IMG/VR virus record: IMGVR_UViG_3300031623_000006
Coordinates: 1 to 57,062 of that record
Strand: one strand, 5' to 3'
Origin: a virus
Length of the DNA stretch: 57,062 nt
Of this stretch, positions 37,982 through 48,069 are shown in pieces (positions within the stretch are counted from its first letter, which is position 1; every line of letters begins with the position of its first letter). Position numbers and translations under genes: made by a program. The notes under the pieces were generated by a model, which had not been told where the DNA came from, ran no database searches, and worked only from the letters and a program-made list of their open reading frames with translations.

Positions 37982-40546
37982 ATGGCATCGGACGGCAACA
38001 AGGCACGCGGTGGACGACAGAAGCGCAAAGTAGATGCGAAGGCACTCTACGCTGCACGCGCGGCAGACCGGGTGAAGAGGGGCATTGGGCAGCAGCAGCA
38101 GGCTATCAATGCGTTTGCTGCGGATAGGGATGCTGCTAAGTCCTATGGCAATACAGACACCCTGTCCCCCCCAGGATCGCCATTTCCTGCTCAAATGCAG
38201 AGTTCCTACGCCGGTAGAATGGACGGTGCCCCATACCCCAACGTACCACAACCAGCACCGATGCCGCAGCCACAACAGCAGCAGGGTGGCCCGGTTGAAG
38301 CACCAGTTCCATTCAATTGGACCGACGTAACAAGTAGTCTCATAAAAGGTACACCACTCCCTGCCGGGGCAAGGCAGCAACTCCAAAGAGTCAGCCCAAG
38401 CCCTCCGTATGAAGAGGGTTTGTCGCCAGGAACCAGAGCATTCCAGCGGGATATTCGTAACTTTGAAGGAATAATGGCGGACGGGGAGCCACCGGTTCTA
38501 GCACCGGTTCCCCAGCAGCAGGGTGGTGGCCCGGTTGCTGCACCGATGCCACAGCCACAGGGTGGTCGTGGTTACACGCAGGAGTACAGGATAGGCGAGG
38601 ACGGACCTGGCGTTGGAGGTCCGATTGGCGCTGCATTGACGCCACAAGCCAGAGCCATGACGGGGCTTCCTGAACAGGGTGGACCGGAGCTACTGGGTGG
38701 CAATGCACGGGAACAGTCTCTCCCCGGTGGGCAGTTCAGGGGTGACGCACGTCACACCTATGGACCTGACGAACAACCGCAAGGCCGAGCAATCGAAGCT
38801 GAAAATAAGTACGGACGAAAAAGCACTATCGGAAATAGCTACCGCGCCCCGTCTGGACCGAACGGCGAACCGGGACAATACATCGGCGATGCCGCACAGT
38901 ACGACGACCCGCGCACAGGACGCCCCGGTGAACCACCCACAGCCATCGCACAGCCTGCACGTCCCGGTCCCCAGCCAGTGGGGCAGCAGGCTGGCGTACC
39001 ACAACAAGGTGGTGGATCGCAGATGCTGCAACAGTTCAACGACAGGGCACCGGTTTGGCCGGACGGCAGCCAGAACTCAACTGCATGGGGTGTGTTCTCC
39101 CCGAAGCAGATGATTGGTGACATGGCTGGCCCCACCGGATCAACGGGACAGAGCCACACTCCATATACCCCGCCACCTATCGACGAGCCTCAGATCGCAG
39201 AACAGAGGGGGCTACTCGCCCAAGAACGGAATCAGGAACTTCTCGACCAGCAGAGGCAACAGGCGATAATTGACGACCCGAACGGCGTCGAGGCACAGGC
39301 TGCCAGAGCAGAAGGACTGGATGTGTTCAACGCCAGCCCGCAAAGCATCCGGTCACGAACCATTGCGAGACAGCAAGGTCTGCGTGACGAAGGTGCGCAG
39401 CAAGCAGAACAGATTGAGCAGCAGGCTATCAGCGGGGTGCGTAATCGACGCATGGAAGTCAGTCCCCAAGCCAATTCCGCTATGGCGCGACGATTCATCA
39501 ATCCAGACGGCACCCCGATTCGACTTCCCGGTGACCAAGTTGGCGGGCAAGCTGCTGTTCCCGAGAAGCAGGGATTGAGTGATGGGACTCAGGCGCGGAT
39601 GGACGCGATGCAGACTGAAGAAGGTGGATACGCGCCGGGGCAGCAAGTTGGGAACTCGATTGCATTTGAGACAAAGTCGGGCGGTATCGGACTTCGCGGC
39701 ATCAATCGGAAAGACGCACAGGGCAATGCACTTCCAGACACTGACCTGTCAGACCCGTCAACATACGGACGCAAAGGCCCGCTGGCAGGCCGATACGCAG
39801 CCCAAGTCGCACGCCACGCTGCAGCCAAGCAGGGCATCCGTGGTAGGCAGGCAATCAACGAAGGCGAGTCAGCCCAAGATGCAATCACACGACACTCTGG
39901 GGTAGCGTCGAAACTGCGAGAGAAGCAGGGCAAAGAGTCCAAGCTGCTTCGCAAGGCCCGATCGTTCAAGAAAGCTGGCAACCAAGCTGGCTACCAGATG
40001 GCGATGTCTGAGTTGCGGAAGACGATGGGTGGGGAACAGGATGCGGGTGGTAAGGATGACGGGTGGACGCCAAGAGACTCAAGCAAAGCGTCCATAGCCG
40101 ATCGAGCAAAGGGGACCACCAAATGGATGGGTGATCTTGAAAACAACGCAACAGCCACTCGACTCGGAATCAATGCGGAATCCGCATCTTCGATGAGTGC
40201 TGAGGATTATGGCGATTCCATCGTGAGCGCAATGTCCAAGGCTGATACGCGGTTGACTGAAGACGACTTGATGGAGTTTCGTCAGCACATGGTTGACAGG
40301 GCCGGTTCGGATAATAAATTTGGCGGTGGTCACGGCAATGGCGCTGGTGGAGCTATCACACAGGCAATCCTAAAGGCAAAGCCGGGTGAGTCACTGATTG
40401 ATGCGATTGAGGTAGGGAAGGCGGCATACGCCAAGAGGCAAGAGGAAGCGCACATTCCAGGGTATAAAAAGCCTCCGGTTCCAGGTGACGCATTCACCAA
40501 AAGAGTGGAAGCAGCGAGAAAGTTCCGTAAGAAATGGGGATTCTGA
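37982..40546 (+). CDS. large Q/P/G-rich virion-associated protein (internal or tape-measure candidate)
   Basis: The 854-residue protein is low-complexity for most of its length: basic start (KARGGRQKRKVDAK), Pro/Gln/Gly-rich middle (PQPAPMPQPQQQQGG repeated variants), then charged helical segments and a basic end. It has no transmembrane stretch. Such proteins in phage genomes are ejection proteins or long structural scaffolds. It starts after a terminator, so it probably has its own promoter, which I cannot place. Confidence 0.5.
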   Translation: MASDGNKARGGRQKRKVDAKALYAARAADRVKRGIGQQQQAINAFAADRDAAKSYGNTDTLSPPGSPFPAQMQSSYAGRMDGAPYPNVPQPAPMPQPQQQQGGPVEAPVPFNWTDVTSSLIKGTPLPAGARQQLQRVSPSPPYEEGLSPGTRAFQRDIRNFEGIMADGEPPVLAPVPQQQGGGPVAAPMPQPQGGRGYTQEYRIGEDGPGVGGPIGAALTPQARAMTGLPEQGGPELLGGNAREQSLPGGQFRGDARHTYGPDEQPQGRAIEAENKYGRKSTIGNSYRAPSGPNGEPGQYIGDAAQYDDPRTGRPGEPPTAIAQPARPGPQPVGQQAGVPQQGGGSQMLQQFNDRAPVWPDGSQNSTAWGVFSPKQMIGDMAGPTGSTGQSHTPYTPPPIDEPQIAEQRGLLAQERNQELLDQQRQQAIIDDPNGVEAQAARAEGLDVFNASPQSIRSRTIARQQGLRDEGAQQAEQIEQQAISGVRNRRMEVSPQANSAMARRFINPDGTPIRLPGDQVGGQAAVPEKQGLSDGTQARMDAMQTEEGGYAPGQQVGNSIAFETKSGGIGLRGINRKDAQGNALPDTDLSDPSTYGRKGPLAGRYAAQVARHAAAKQGIRGRQAINEGESAQDAITRHSGVASKLREKQGKESKLLRKARSFKKAGNQAGYQMAMSELRKTMGGEQDAGGKDDGWTPRDSSKASIADRAKGTTKWMGDLENNATATRLGINAESASSMSAEDYGDSIVSAMSKADTRLTEDDLMEFRQHMVDRAGSDNKFGGGHGNGAGGAITQAILKAKPGESLIDAIEVGKAAYAKRQEEAHIPGYKKPPVPGDAFTKRVEAARKFRKKWGF

Positions 40547-40560
40547 GATGGGCGGTTCTC

Positions 40561-40788
40561 GTGGACTCAATACGAACTGAGTGTGTTGGTTGCGGAGAAA
40601 CATTCCCGCGTTGGTCTGACTCCCGCGCTATCTGCCCCATGTGCGGGAAAACGTCAGAGCCACTCGCAACTGTCGCCCCACAGAAACTGCAATTGACCAC
40701 CGTTGCCAACGACGATGTAGTTCTATGGGTGTTTGTCTTTTTTGCCGTCTCCCTTCCAATTTGCATTTGGCTACTGTACCGTGCATAA
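40561..40788 (+). CDS. zinc-ribbon protein with C-terminal membrane helix
   Basis: The short product (about 75 residues from GTG 40561; ATG 40534, overlapping the previous gene, is the alternative) has CVGCGETF and ICPMCG, a two-knuckle zinc ribbon. A C-terminal hydrophobic helix VLWVFVFFAVSLPICIWLLY ends it. It resembles small zinc-ribbon membrane proteins of unknown role. A short spacer separates it from the integrase. Confidence 0.6.
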   Translation: MDSIRTECVGCGETFPRWSDSRAICPMCGKTSEPLATVAPQKLQLTTVANDDVVLWVFVFFAVSLPICIWLLYRA

Positions 40789-40826
40789 CCAATTGAGTCA
40801 TCCCCCCTAAGAGAAGGGAACACCCA

Positions 40827-41921
40827 ATGGCATCTGCAGGACAACTGAAGCGAGATAAAGAGAAGTACGGTAAGCGAAAATCGCCGTGGTACTGCTTCTG
40901 GAGGAACCCGGAAGGCAGGGCGAGGCAGCGAAAGTGTGGTGTCGGACCAGACGGCAAGAAGCTCGCCGACCGGTTGGCCATGAAAATCAATGGCGAACTG
41001 GTGATGGAAACCTACACGGAACGCGGACCCAAGACGTGGAAGGCGTTCTACCACGAATACTACCGGCTAGTCATCAGCCAAGGCGAACTCGAGAACGGCG
41101 AACTGGCGATAACATCCATCGGTCATTTCGTCCGCATCTGCGCCCCGTTGCGAGCCAGCGCCATTAACCGAATGATGCTCGATGAGTTCGTCGCAGTACG
41201 ACGCAAAGAACCGGGACGACGCAGAGGTTCGAGAGTGTCCAGAAGCACCATCAACAAGGAGCTTCGGTACATTCGCAACGCACTTCGCACGGCGTTCAAG
41301 TGGGGATTCACCACGCGCGAACCGGACATCCCATTTGTTAAAGAGATGCAGCGAATCGAGACGTTCATCTCAATGGACGAGTTCAGCGCCCTGTACGCTC
41401 AATGCAACGCGGCAACGTCACCGGCAGTCCACGGCATCGAACCTGAGACGTGGTGGCGTGCATTCATCGTCACCATGTATATGACAGGTTGGCGAGTGTC
41501 TGAAGTGCTGTCCCTCAGATGGGAACACGTTGACTTTGAGAAAGGCACAATCTTCTCACCAGCCGAAGAACAGAAGGGACGTCGAGACGAGGAAATCCCG
41601 CTGCACAATCTCATCGTCGAGAGACTGGAAACCATCAAGGGAGACCGTGAACTCATCTTCCCAATCAAGACTGACTGTCGCCGACTCTACGACGAGTTCC
41701 AGAAGATTCAGGATGCCGCAGAGGTGAAGTCGAAAGACGGATACTACGCATTCCACGACTTGCGTCGAGGGTTCGCCACCGAGAACGCGGACAGTATGGA
41801 CCTGTTTGAACTGCAGAAGCTGATGAAGCACCGCAGCCTCGGGACAACGCAGAAGTACGCGGCTATGGCACATCGGTTGCGAAAGCCGGTTGACAACCTC
41901 AAGGTGCCGGTTCTGGCGTAG
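40827..41921 (+). CDS. int: tyrosine recombinase (phage integrase)
   Basis: The 364-residue protein has an arm-type N-terminal domain (about 1-70), a core-binding helical SAM-like domain (about 70-175) and the catalytic domain. That domain has R223 in GWRVSEVLSL, H310-x-x-R313 in FHDLRRGFA, H335 in LMKHRSLGTTQKY and nucleophile Y344. All catalytic residues are present. It would integrate and excise the phage genome. A GAGAAGGGA site lies upstream of ATG 40827. The attachment site should be nearby but cannot be identified without host sequence. Its stop is one base from the convergent minus-strand gene's stop. Confidence 0.92.
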   Translation: MASAGQLKRDKEKYGKRKSPWYCFWRNPEGRARQRKCGVGPDGKKLADRLAMKINGELVMETYTERGPKTWKAFYHEYYRLVISQGELENGELAITSIGHFVRICAPLRASAINRMMLDEFVAVRRKEPGRRRGSRVSRSTINKELRYIRNALRTAFKWGFTTREPDIPFVKEMQRIETFISMDEFSALYAQCNAATSPAVHGIEPETWWRAFIVTMYMTGWRVSEVLSLRWEHVDFEKGTIFSPAEEQKGRRDEEIPLHNLIVERLETIKGDRELIFPIKTDCRRLYDEFQKIQDAAEVKSKDGYYAFHDLRRGFATENADSMDLFELQKLMKHRSLGTTQKYAAMAHRLRKPVDNLKVPVLA

Positions 41922-41922
41922 G

Positions 41923-44900
41923 CTACTTCTTTTCCTTCTTCGCTTTGGCTCGTGCCTTGGCTTGCTTCTGTTTGAGTCGGCGAAATGCGTTCCGCCGTTC
42001 CATGTGCGCGGCGAGTTCAGGATCAGTCTTGCGGGTTTCTTCGATGTCCGCTTTGCTGAAATACGTTTGAGTGAACTGTCTGGCACCCATCGCACGGTCT
42101 TCGGCGTCCATTGTCTCTCGCAACACAGCGTCTCTGGCGGCTTGGCTGACGTCCGTAACCCTCAGACCAGTCAGCGTATTGAGTGCGGCCATCGAACCGG
42201 GGAACGGGCCACCCTTGTATTTCCGCTTGTCCGTCAATGTTCGGGCTGTGCTTGCCGCCCGTGACAATGGACTGTTCCCAATCAAGAACTCTAATCCCTG
42301 CGAACCAAGCAGCGGCGATGCCTTCCCACTCGGTGTCTCGTCTTGGATTCCGAGATTCGTCAACAGCCGCCCGACAGTCGGGTCCATGTCCGACAGTTCT
42401 CGCCCACCACCGGGACCACGCTGGAAGAATGACTCTCCAGCCGCCCACTCGATAGGTGCTTTGGCTAACGGGTTCAACTGGCTGGCACCCTGCGCCAGCG
42501 CACCGCGAACACCACCACCGAAATACGACATCGGCACTTCGTGCATCAATCCGAGACCACTGAGGAACCGCTGCGATCCGTCTTCTGATTCCCCAAGCGG
42601 AATGGATGCCGTTTGTGAGATGTGTTCTGGAAGCGGTTCGTCCTGTTGGGTGGTTTGGTTCTGTCCCCGAATCGACTGCCCAAGTTTTCCACCGGGGCGT
42701 TCCACCAGTTCCTTGGTTACAAACTTTGCCATGCGAGATGAAAAGCTGTAGAACGGAAACGCTTTTTTAAGATACGCCCGTTCCGTCGCAGTGAAAGACT
42801 CTGGCAGATAGTTTACTTGGGACGCATTGGCAATCCGCTTCGCCACCGTCACGTCAACGCCACGTTCCAAATTGGCGACAAACGATACGCCACGCCCCAT
42901 GCTGTCTGTGTAGCGACTGGCTCTCTCGGCGATGGCTGCTGGCTTGAACGTCGTCTGAGTTCTACCACCAACACCACGAATTCCCAGCGGGTTAATCGCT
43001 TCAAGGGACAGTGCTTTTGCACCAGCATTGAATGTTGATGGACGAAACGGCGACAGGGGGTCACGTCCAGCAAACTCAGACGATATGTCCGCAGCCTGAC
43101 TCGGACCCATCCCTGAAATATCTCCCGCAACCTCAGATACTCCCTGCGCACCAACCGATGAGGAATGCAACCGATGCGTGTAGAGTAGTTGTCGCATCAT
43201 CTCCGTAGAGTTTTCCGCCGTTGCCAGCATCCCCTGCTCTTGCATCATCTTGCGGATCACTGGGATCTTAGTGAAGTCGGCGACTCCCCCTGCAAGCAGT
43301 GTGTGCATCCCCTTCGATGCGCTTGCGCTCCAGTTGCCAGTCAAGACATTCATCGCTTGACTGGATGTGAAGTCACGGACAATACGCGCAGGCCAACTCA
43401 GTACGCCGACTTTGAATATATTCGTCGCTTGGTCGTACAGGCTGGACATCGGGCCTGCGACAGACTTAATGTCGTCACCCTTAACCAACCGGACAATGTC
43501 GTCCGCGATGCGTTCGGGGACACGCATCGCCCGTAGCTGCTGTTGTCCTGCTGTGGTTCGGTGATCGATTCCAATCTTCTCTCCGACAGCCTCTCCAAAC
43601 TTGAACAGCGCACCGCCCTGTTCGGTTATCTCTTCCATTCCCGCCTTGCCAATGGCTTCCCCAACAGAAATCGATTGTCCGAGTGCCCTGTCGTACTGCA
43701 TGATTGGAGTCGCATGCTCAGACAACGCCTCGATGAATGACGCACTCTTGGCAATTCCGATCTGCATCCCGATTTTTGCGTTCTGTGCATCAAGCAGCGG
43801 GTTCCCACCGAAGCCACCAGACGCTCGCTGACTCGGCGTGTACTTCGTCTGAATCTGGTGTACGAGTTCTTCGATCTGCTGTTCTCTGGCAAGAGCCGCC
43901 TGCGAGTGTGCTTCGGCCTTAGTCGCGCTGGCGGCTTGGCCAGATCGAACAGTTTCGGCATCCGACGCGGCGTTGGCTGGCCTGGCTGTTCCACGCGGAT
44001 TGGATTCCGTGACTGTGGTTGTTCTTCCCAGTGCCTCACTTGATCTATGACCGGAATCGATTTTCCTTCTGAGGTCGTCAAGTTGGGATTCGATTATTTG
44101 TTTCTGGTGGGCAAATGTCGCGCCGTCAATCTCTCCGTGCCGAAACTGCCTCCCAGCCTCACTGAGGGCATCGGTGTGTTCCGCAATCTGTTCCTGTGCG
44201 TCAATAATCACCCTGGCAACACTTGATGAACCCTGTGCGCTCCCCGTCGCCTTGGCAGCACCGGCATTACCTGCGTGATCCTTGGTGCGTCCCAATGGGT
44301 TCTCAGGGAACACGGACTCAAGTTCCTTGCCGTATGTCGCCTTGAAATATGCAACTGCGTCTTCAACACTCCCCTCGTGCATCTTCGGGTCTGCAATCAC
44401 CTTCCTGAAATGTTCGGTTCCTTCCTTCAACCCGCGTAGATAATCTTTACGGTGCATTAAATTGGCGTTGTTGGAGATGACTTCAACGAACTCTCGTGGG
44501 AAATAGTTGATTCCAGCGGGGTCTGCGAAGTCATCGATATTCCGCCCAAGGCTGGTTGCCTGATCAAACAGTCCGGGGAACGAATCATCTGCGACTTTGT
44601 TCCGCAGTTCGCCCATCAGGTCGCCCACGTTCGATGCGTCAATCGCGTCGTCAGCAATCCCATTCTTATTCAGTATCCGCCGCACCTGTGGCGTGACATG
44701 ATTCGCGTTGGTGTCAATCTGAGACGCGACAGCTTTCCCATCCAGCTTGTCGAGTAGTTCCTGTGCCTCGTCCGTGATTCCGCCCCGCTTGGTGTATGAC
44801 TCAAGCACTTCACCATACACGGCAGCTTTCTCGGCGGCTTCCGGTGACAGCTTTCCCATGTCCAAGACACCTTCAGCGTGCATCCGCCCGAGCATCGCCG

Positions 44901-45876
44901 ACTCATCATCAACAGCACCCTTGGCGAACAGTGTCGAGAACTTCTCGGCAGTTTCCTGACGAACTCCTTGGTGTATCAGTTCCCTTGTGTCAAAGTTCCG
45001 CTCGGCATACGGCGACACTTCCGGCGTGTGCAGTCCACCAGCCTTGGGACTAAACATTCTGGCGACGTGCTGTCCTGGCGATACCTGAGTGCCGGGAATC
45101 TTGCCGTATCGCATCGCGCGTCCGGCTGCGTCCATTCCGCCAGCGAGTGTCTCGCCAATACCACCAGCCTTACCAAAGACAATGGATGCGTTATTGCTTA
45201 ACGGCATACCGAAGCCCATCGCACCACCCAACGGCTGGTTGAGATGGTCGGCTAGATTCACCCCCTGCTTCGCTGCCAGTTGTTCGACGCCTGCACGTTC
45301 TGCCGTAGACGCGCCTTCCATCAGGTCGCCCAGAGTATGTCGCATTCGCCCGACACGCGGACCAACACCCTTACCGGCTACCTTGCCGAGTCGCCCCATT
45401 ACGCCCGACTGCTTCGCCAGCTCACCACCGACAGTCAGTGAGCGTGCGGGTCCAGTCATCCATGAGAGGGGGTCAGTCAGAACATCGAACCCGAACCCCA
45501 CCATGTCACGGACGCCCTCCATTGGGTCGTCCAGCCACCCCGACATGCCCGTCTCTTTGTTGGGGTTTAGGATGCCAGCGTCCGAAAGCATGTCCCGACC
45601 GTAGTTCCGGTTCTCGCTGGTGGTTGGCGTCAGCAGTTGGTCGAACGGGTTGTACTTGTCCCAGTCTCCCGTAGACAGCAGCCCGATGGTGTCGCGGAAC
45701 ATCGAACCGGGTACGTCTATGAAATTGCCAACAGCACCCAGACCAGATAGCCCAGCATTGGCTACAGAACCCATCAGTGATTGTTCATCTGGGGCACTCT
45801 GTTGCGCAGCGGGCGCACCAGAAGCAGCCCTAGCGGCAGTTGAAACCAGTCGCCCATTTACGAGTTGGTACGCCAT
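41923..45876 (-). CDS. 1,317-residue large virion/internal protein
   Basis: The longest gene in the window. The protein is Ala/Gly-rich and mainly helical. It has an N-terminal segment typical of large phage internal proteins (WDKYNPFDQLLTPTT...DPLSWMTGP), a coiled region around 560-700 and a C-terminal basic tail (KQAKARAKAKKEKK). It has no recognisable enzymatic domain. By length and position at the end of the head operon it could be an ejection/internal virion protein or a substitute tape measure. It ends converging with the integrase. Confidence 0.6.
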   Translation of the reverse strand: MAYQLVNGRLVSTAARAASGAPAAQQSAPDEQSLMGSVANAGLSGLGAVGNFIDVPGSMFRDTIGLLSTGDWDKYNPFDQLLTPTTSENRNYGRDMLSDAGILNPNKETGMSGWLDDPMEGVRDMVGFGFDVLTDPLSWMTGPARSLTVGGELAKQSGVMGRLGKVAGKGVGPRVGRMRHTLGDLMEGASTAERAGVEQLAAKQGVNLADHLNQPLGGAMGFGMPLSNNASIVFGKAGGIGETLAGGMDAAGRAMRYGKIPGTQVSPGQHVARMFSPKAGGLHTPEVSPYAERNFDTRELIHQGVRQETAEKFSTLFAKGAVDDESAMLGRMHAEGVLDMGKLSPEAAEKAAVYGEVLESYTKRGGITDEAQELLDKLDGKAVASQIDTNANHVTPQVRRILNKNGIADDAIDASNVGDLMGELRNKVADDSFPGLFDQATSLGRNIDDFADPAGINYFPREFVEVISNNANLMHRKDYLRGLKEGTEHFRKVIADPKMHEGSVEDAVAYFKATYGKELESVFPENPLGRTKDHAGNAGAAKATGSAQGSSSVARVIIDAQEQIAEHTDALSEAGRQFRHGEIDGATFAHQKQIIESQLDDLRRKIDSGHRSSEALGRTTTVTESNPRGTARPANAASDAETVRSGQAASATKAEAHSQAALAREQQIEELVHQIQTKYTPSQRASGGFGGNPLLDAQNAKIGMQIGIAKSASFIEALSEHATPIMQYDRALGQSISVGEAIGKAGMEEITEQGGALFKFGEAVGEKIGIDHRTTAGQQQLRAMRVPERIADDIVRLVKGDDIKSVAGPMSSLYDQATNIFKVGVLSWPARIVRDFTSSQAMNVLTGNWSASASKGMHTLLAGGVADFTKIPVIRKMMQEQGMLATAENSTEMMRQLLYTHRLHSSSVGAQGVSEVAGDISGMGPSQAADISSEFAGRDPLSPFRPSTFNAGAKALSLEAINPLGIRGVGGRTQTTFKPAAIAERASRYTDSMGRGVSFVANLERGVDVTVAKRIANASQVNYLPESFTATERAYLKKAFPFYSFSSRMAKFVTKELVERPGGKLGQSIRGQNQTTQQDEPLPEHISQTASIPLGESEDGSQRFLSGLGLMHEVPMSYFGGGVRGALAQGASQLNPLAKAPIEWAAGESFFQRGPGGGRELSDMDPTVGRLLTNLGIQDETPSGKASPLLGSQGLEFLIGNSPLSRAASTARTLTDKRKYKGGPFPGSMAALNTLTGLRVTDVSQAARDAVLRETMDAEDRAMGARQFTQTYFSKADIEETRKTDPELAAHMERRNAFRRLKQKQAKARAKAKKEKK

Positions 45877-45890
45877 TGCTCACATCCTGC

Positions 45891-46256
45891 CTATTTCCCA
45901 CAGGGAAACATTGGGGTGGGAAAACCAATCGTCCCACTTTTCAAGCAGATGGTGCAATCGAAGTAGGCGGCGTGAGCCGAGACGAGTTTCCCACCATCAA
46001 CGGTGATTGTTCCGTACTTCCTGTCAGGGTTCATCTGATACGTGCCACCCTCGGGAACCAGCACGTCCATCTTGTCGGTGCGAAAGTTGTACGTCGTGAC
46101 CACGCCGTCATTAAAGACATTAACGCTCTTCATGTCCGGTCGGCCAGCCTTGTAGTTCCTCTCTGCGAACTCATCAGACTTGGCGAACCCCAGCTTCGCA
46201 GCCACCAGAGATACGCCAGTACCGATTGTCGATAACAGGAATCCACGTCGTTTCAT
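45891..46256 (-). CDS. exported protein with Tat-like leader, 121 residues
   Basis: The N-terminus MKRRGFLLSTIGTGVSLVAAKLGFA shows the twin-arginine pattern (RRxFL followed by a moderately hydrophobic stretch and an alanine cleavage zone). The mature part is strand-rich, with cysteines in CTIC and a final PCGK. No family recognised. A Tat-type leader is unusual in a capsid operon. It might carry a folded cofactor protein or be a decoy leader. Confidence 0.6.
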   Translation of the reverse strand: MKRRGFLLSTIGTGVSLVAAKLGFAKSDEFAERNYKAGRPDMKSVNVFNDGVVTTYNFRTDKMDVLVPEGGTYQMNPDRKYGTITVDGGKLVSAHAAYFDCTICLKSGTIGFPTPMFPCGK

Positions 46257-46318
46257 TTCTCTCTCTCCTCTGAATGGTTCTGTAATTCACAAACCATCCT
46301 ACGACGCGCCACCCCAAA

Positions 46319-46648
46319 TCACAAGACGTAGTACGAACCACACCCAGTCAATGCCACCGTGCCGGGATTCGTCAGATTCAACGCCTCACCCTTCGCAGTC
46401 TCGAAATACCCATTGTCCCCGTCCGGCAGAACCAAACCGGGGTCTGTCGCCTTGAATACGTGCGGGAATATGATAGTCGTTGCCGACTTGAAATCGACTG
46501 TATCCGCACCGACCCCAGTCAGCACTAAGCTGAGAACGACAATCTGTTCGGTGGAAGCCGGTGCAGCCACACACACGATCGTCGCGTCAGCGCTGTCAAT
46601 CTTGAAATACAGCACCTTACGCCGGTAATGTTCTCGCAAACCTGCCAT
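46319..46648 (-). CDS. small structural protein, 109 residues
   Basis: The product (MAGLREHYRRKVLYFKIDSADATIVCVAAPASTEQIVVLSLVL...) is strand-rich with a C-terminal GSYYVL. The gene sits among head genes and has AAGGGG upstream of its start at 46648. It may be a head decoration or minor tail component. No motif confirms it. Confidence 0.55.
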   Translation of the reverse strand: MAGLREHYRRKVLYFKIDSADATIVCVAAPASTEQIVVLSLVLTGVGADTVDFKSATTIIFPHVFKATDPGLVLPDGDNGYFETAKGEALNLTNPGTVALTGCGSYYVL

Positions 46649-46660
46649 CGCTCATTCCCC

Positions 46661-46732
46661 TTAGTCGTCCACTGACACTGGCCCCAGAACGGTGTCCCGT
46701 CTCCCCCTCACTGTAACCGTCAGATTGCTCAT
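46661..46732 (-). CDS. 23-residue peptide candidate
   Basis: This short frame (MSNLTVTVRGRRDTV...) begins by ATGA overlap with the upstream gene's stop and ends shortly before the AAGGGG site of the next gene. It would otherwise be a 79-bp spacer. The overlap and codon pattern make it plausible but not proven. Confidence 0.35.
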   Translation of the reverse strand: MSNLTVTVRGRRDTVLGPVSVDD

Positions 46733-47052
46733 TTCTTTTTCTTCGACTTCGGCTTGGTTTCCTTGGGGGTCTCTTTGTCGAGTTCCCCTATCGGCTTAAT
46801 CGTTCCGTCGGCGTCGATACCAACCGCTTCCAAGTTTTCCACCACCTCGTCCACCACAAGAGCCACCGGCAGCACATGCGTACCGGCAGGTTCCCCATTG
46901 GCGAAGTCGATAGCGTTCTGAAGACTGCCGAACGTCACGCCTGCAGAACAGGAAGTCTGATACTGCCTGCCCTGCACGGCGACGTTGTTGGATATAACAT
47001 GTCCGTTGACGACTGAACTGAACGTCTTCGGATCGTTGATGTCGAACTGCAT
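46729..47052 (-). CDS. small structural-cluster protein with basic tail, 107 residues
   Basis: Product MQFDINDPKTFSSVVNGHVISNNVAVQGRQYQTSC... has a compact N-terminal domain and an acidic-to-basic C-terminal tail (PKETKPKSKKKK). It is located in the head operon. Unknown function; head-tail connector or decoration possible. Confidence 0.55.
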   Translation of the reverse strand: MQFDINDPKTFSSVVNGHVISNNVAVQGRQYQTSCSAGVTFGSLQNAIDFANGEPAGTHVLPVALVVDEVVENLEAVGIDADGTIKPIGELDKETPKETKPKSKKKK

Positions 47053-47067
47053 GATACTCTACTCCGA

Positions 47068-48015
47068 TTAGGGGATGGCGTGTGACGAGGCCGGTTCAAG
47101 CAAACCGGATTCAGCAACGGTGTTGCTAAACAAGTTCTGAATCCACCAAATCGCTGCACCCTTTGTCATTTCCGCATCGACCTTATTGTAGGCACCCTTG
47201 TTGTACGATGCGATACCTGTTGAGGACGCATGGAAGTCCAGCACGTAGCCAGCGGCCCCCGTGTCTTGATTCACGAGAATGTTGTTGGATATCGTGACGT
47301 TCGTCGCAGCAGCAACCAGGTGATCCACAACGGAATCTGACGAGTCCACGAAGAACGTGTTGTTGCTGATGACGACGTCCGAGGTTGTTCCAGCGAACAG
47401 AATCGAGTTTGACAGCGTCCCGGCGAGACTGACGAAACTGCACCCATCAACAGTCAGGTCGGTGACAGTCGTCGCCACACTGACGTGAATCAGGAACTCG
47501 TTCGCGGCACTGGTGTCACGCATCTTGATTCCACGCAACGTGCAGTTGTCGCCCGCTGCGGCAATCGTAACGCCCGAGGTCGTTCCAGTCGCGAAGTTCG
47601 CAACCAGCTTCAGGTTCTGCAACAGCACGCTGGCAGCACCAACGGTAATCGAACCGGCAGCAGCCGTGAACGAAATCGTCGGCACGTCAGCACCGTGACC
47701 AAGACCGATAATCGACACACCAGCGACATCGCAGTTGATGCCGGTTGCCGTGGTGATGTCTTCCGCGTGACCCGGCATGACGTAAATCACGTCGCCGATG
47801 TTCGCCGTGCATTGCCCGATGGCGTAGTCGATAGTCGCAAACGGCTTCTGCTGTGAACCACTGGCGGTTCCATCAGAACCCGAATCGTCCACGTAGTACA
47901 CCGTACCAGTGGTGTTTGCCAACGCGAAGTCGAGTGCGTTCGTGACTTCACGAACCACAGACCGGTTGTTGAGTGACGCCAAGAGAACGCCGTCTGCTTT
48001 TGAACTTAGACTCAT
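47068..48015 (-). CDS. parallel beta-helix protein (tailspike/decoration-like)
   Basis: The 315-residue protein shows successive short-strand turns of the pectate-lyase/right-handed beta-helix type: GSQQKPFATIDYAIGQCTANIGDVIYVMPGHAE, TLRGIKMRDTSAANEFLIHVSV and DVVISNNTFFV. The start at 48015 (MSLSSKADG) follows AAGGAG on the minus strand; an upstream frame adds nine residues without a site. It would be a virion surface protein. Confidence 0.65.
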   Translation of the reverse strand: MSLSSKADGVLLASLNNRSVVREVTNALDFALANTTGTVYYVDDSGSDGTASGSQQKPFATIDYAIGQCTANIGDVIYVMPGHAEDITTATGINCDVAGVSIIGLGHGADVPTISFTAAAGSITVGAASVLLQNLKLVANFATGTTSGVTIAAAGDNCTLRGIKMRDTSAANEFLIHVSVATTVTDLTVDGCSFVSLAGTLSNSILFAGTTSDVVISNNTFFVDSSDSVVDHLVAAATNVTISNNILVNQDTGAAGYVLDFHASSTGIASYNKGAYNKVDAEMTKGAAIWWIQNLFSNTVAESGLLEPASSHAIP

Positions 48016-48069
48016 CACAAATCTCCTTGTGCGAGACACACACTTTCGTGCGTGACCAAGTGAATGGAG

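Noticed and set aside
38391-40333. Several minus-strand frames in the Q/P-rich gene
   Set aside because: They are by-products of low-complexity codons, with no recognisable features.
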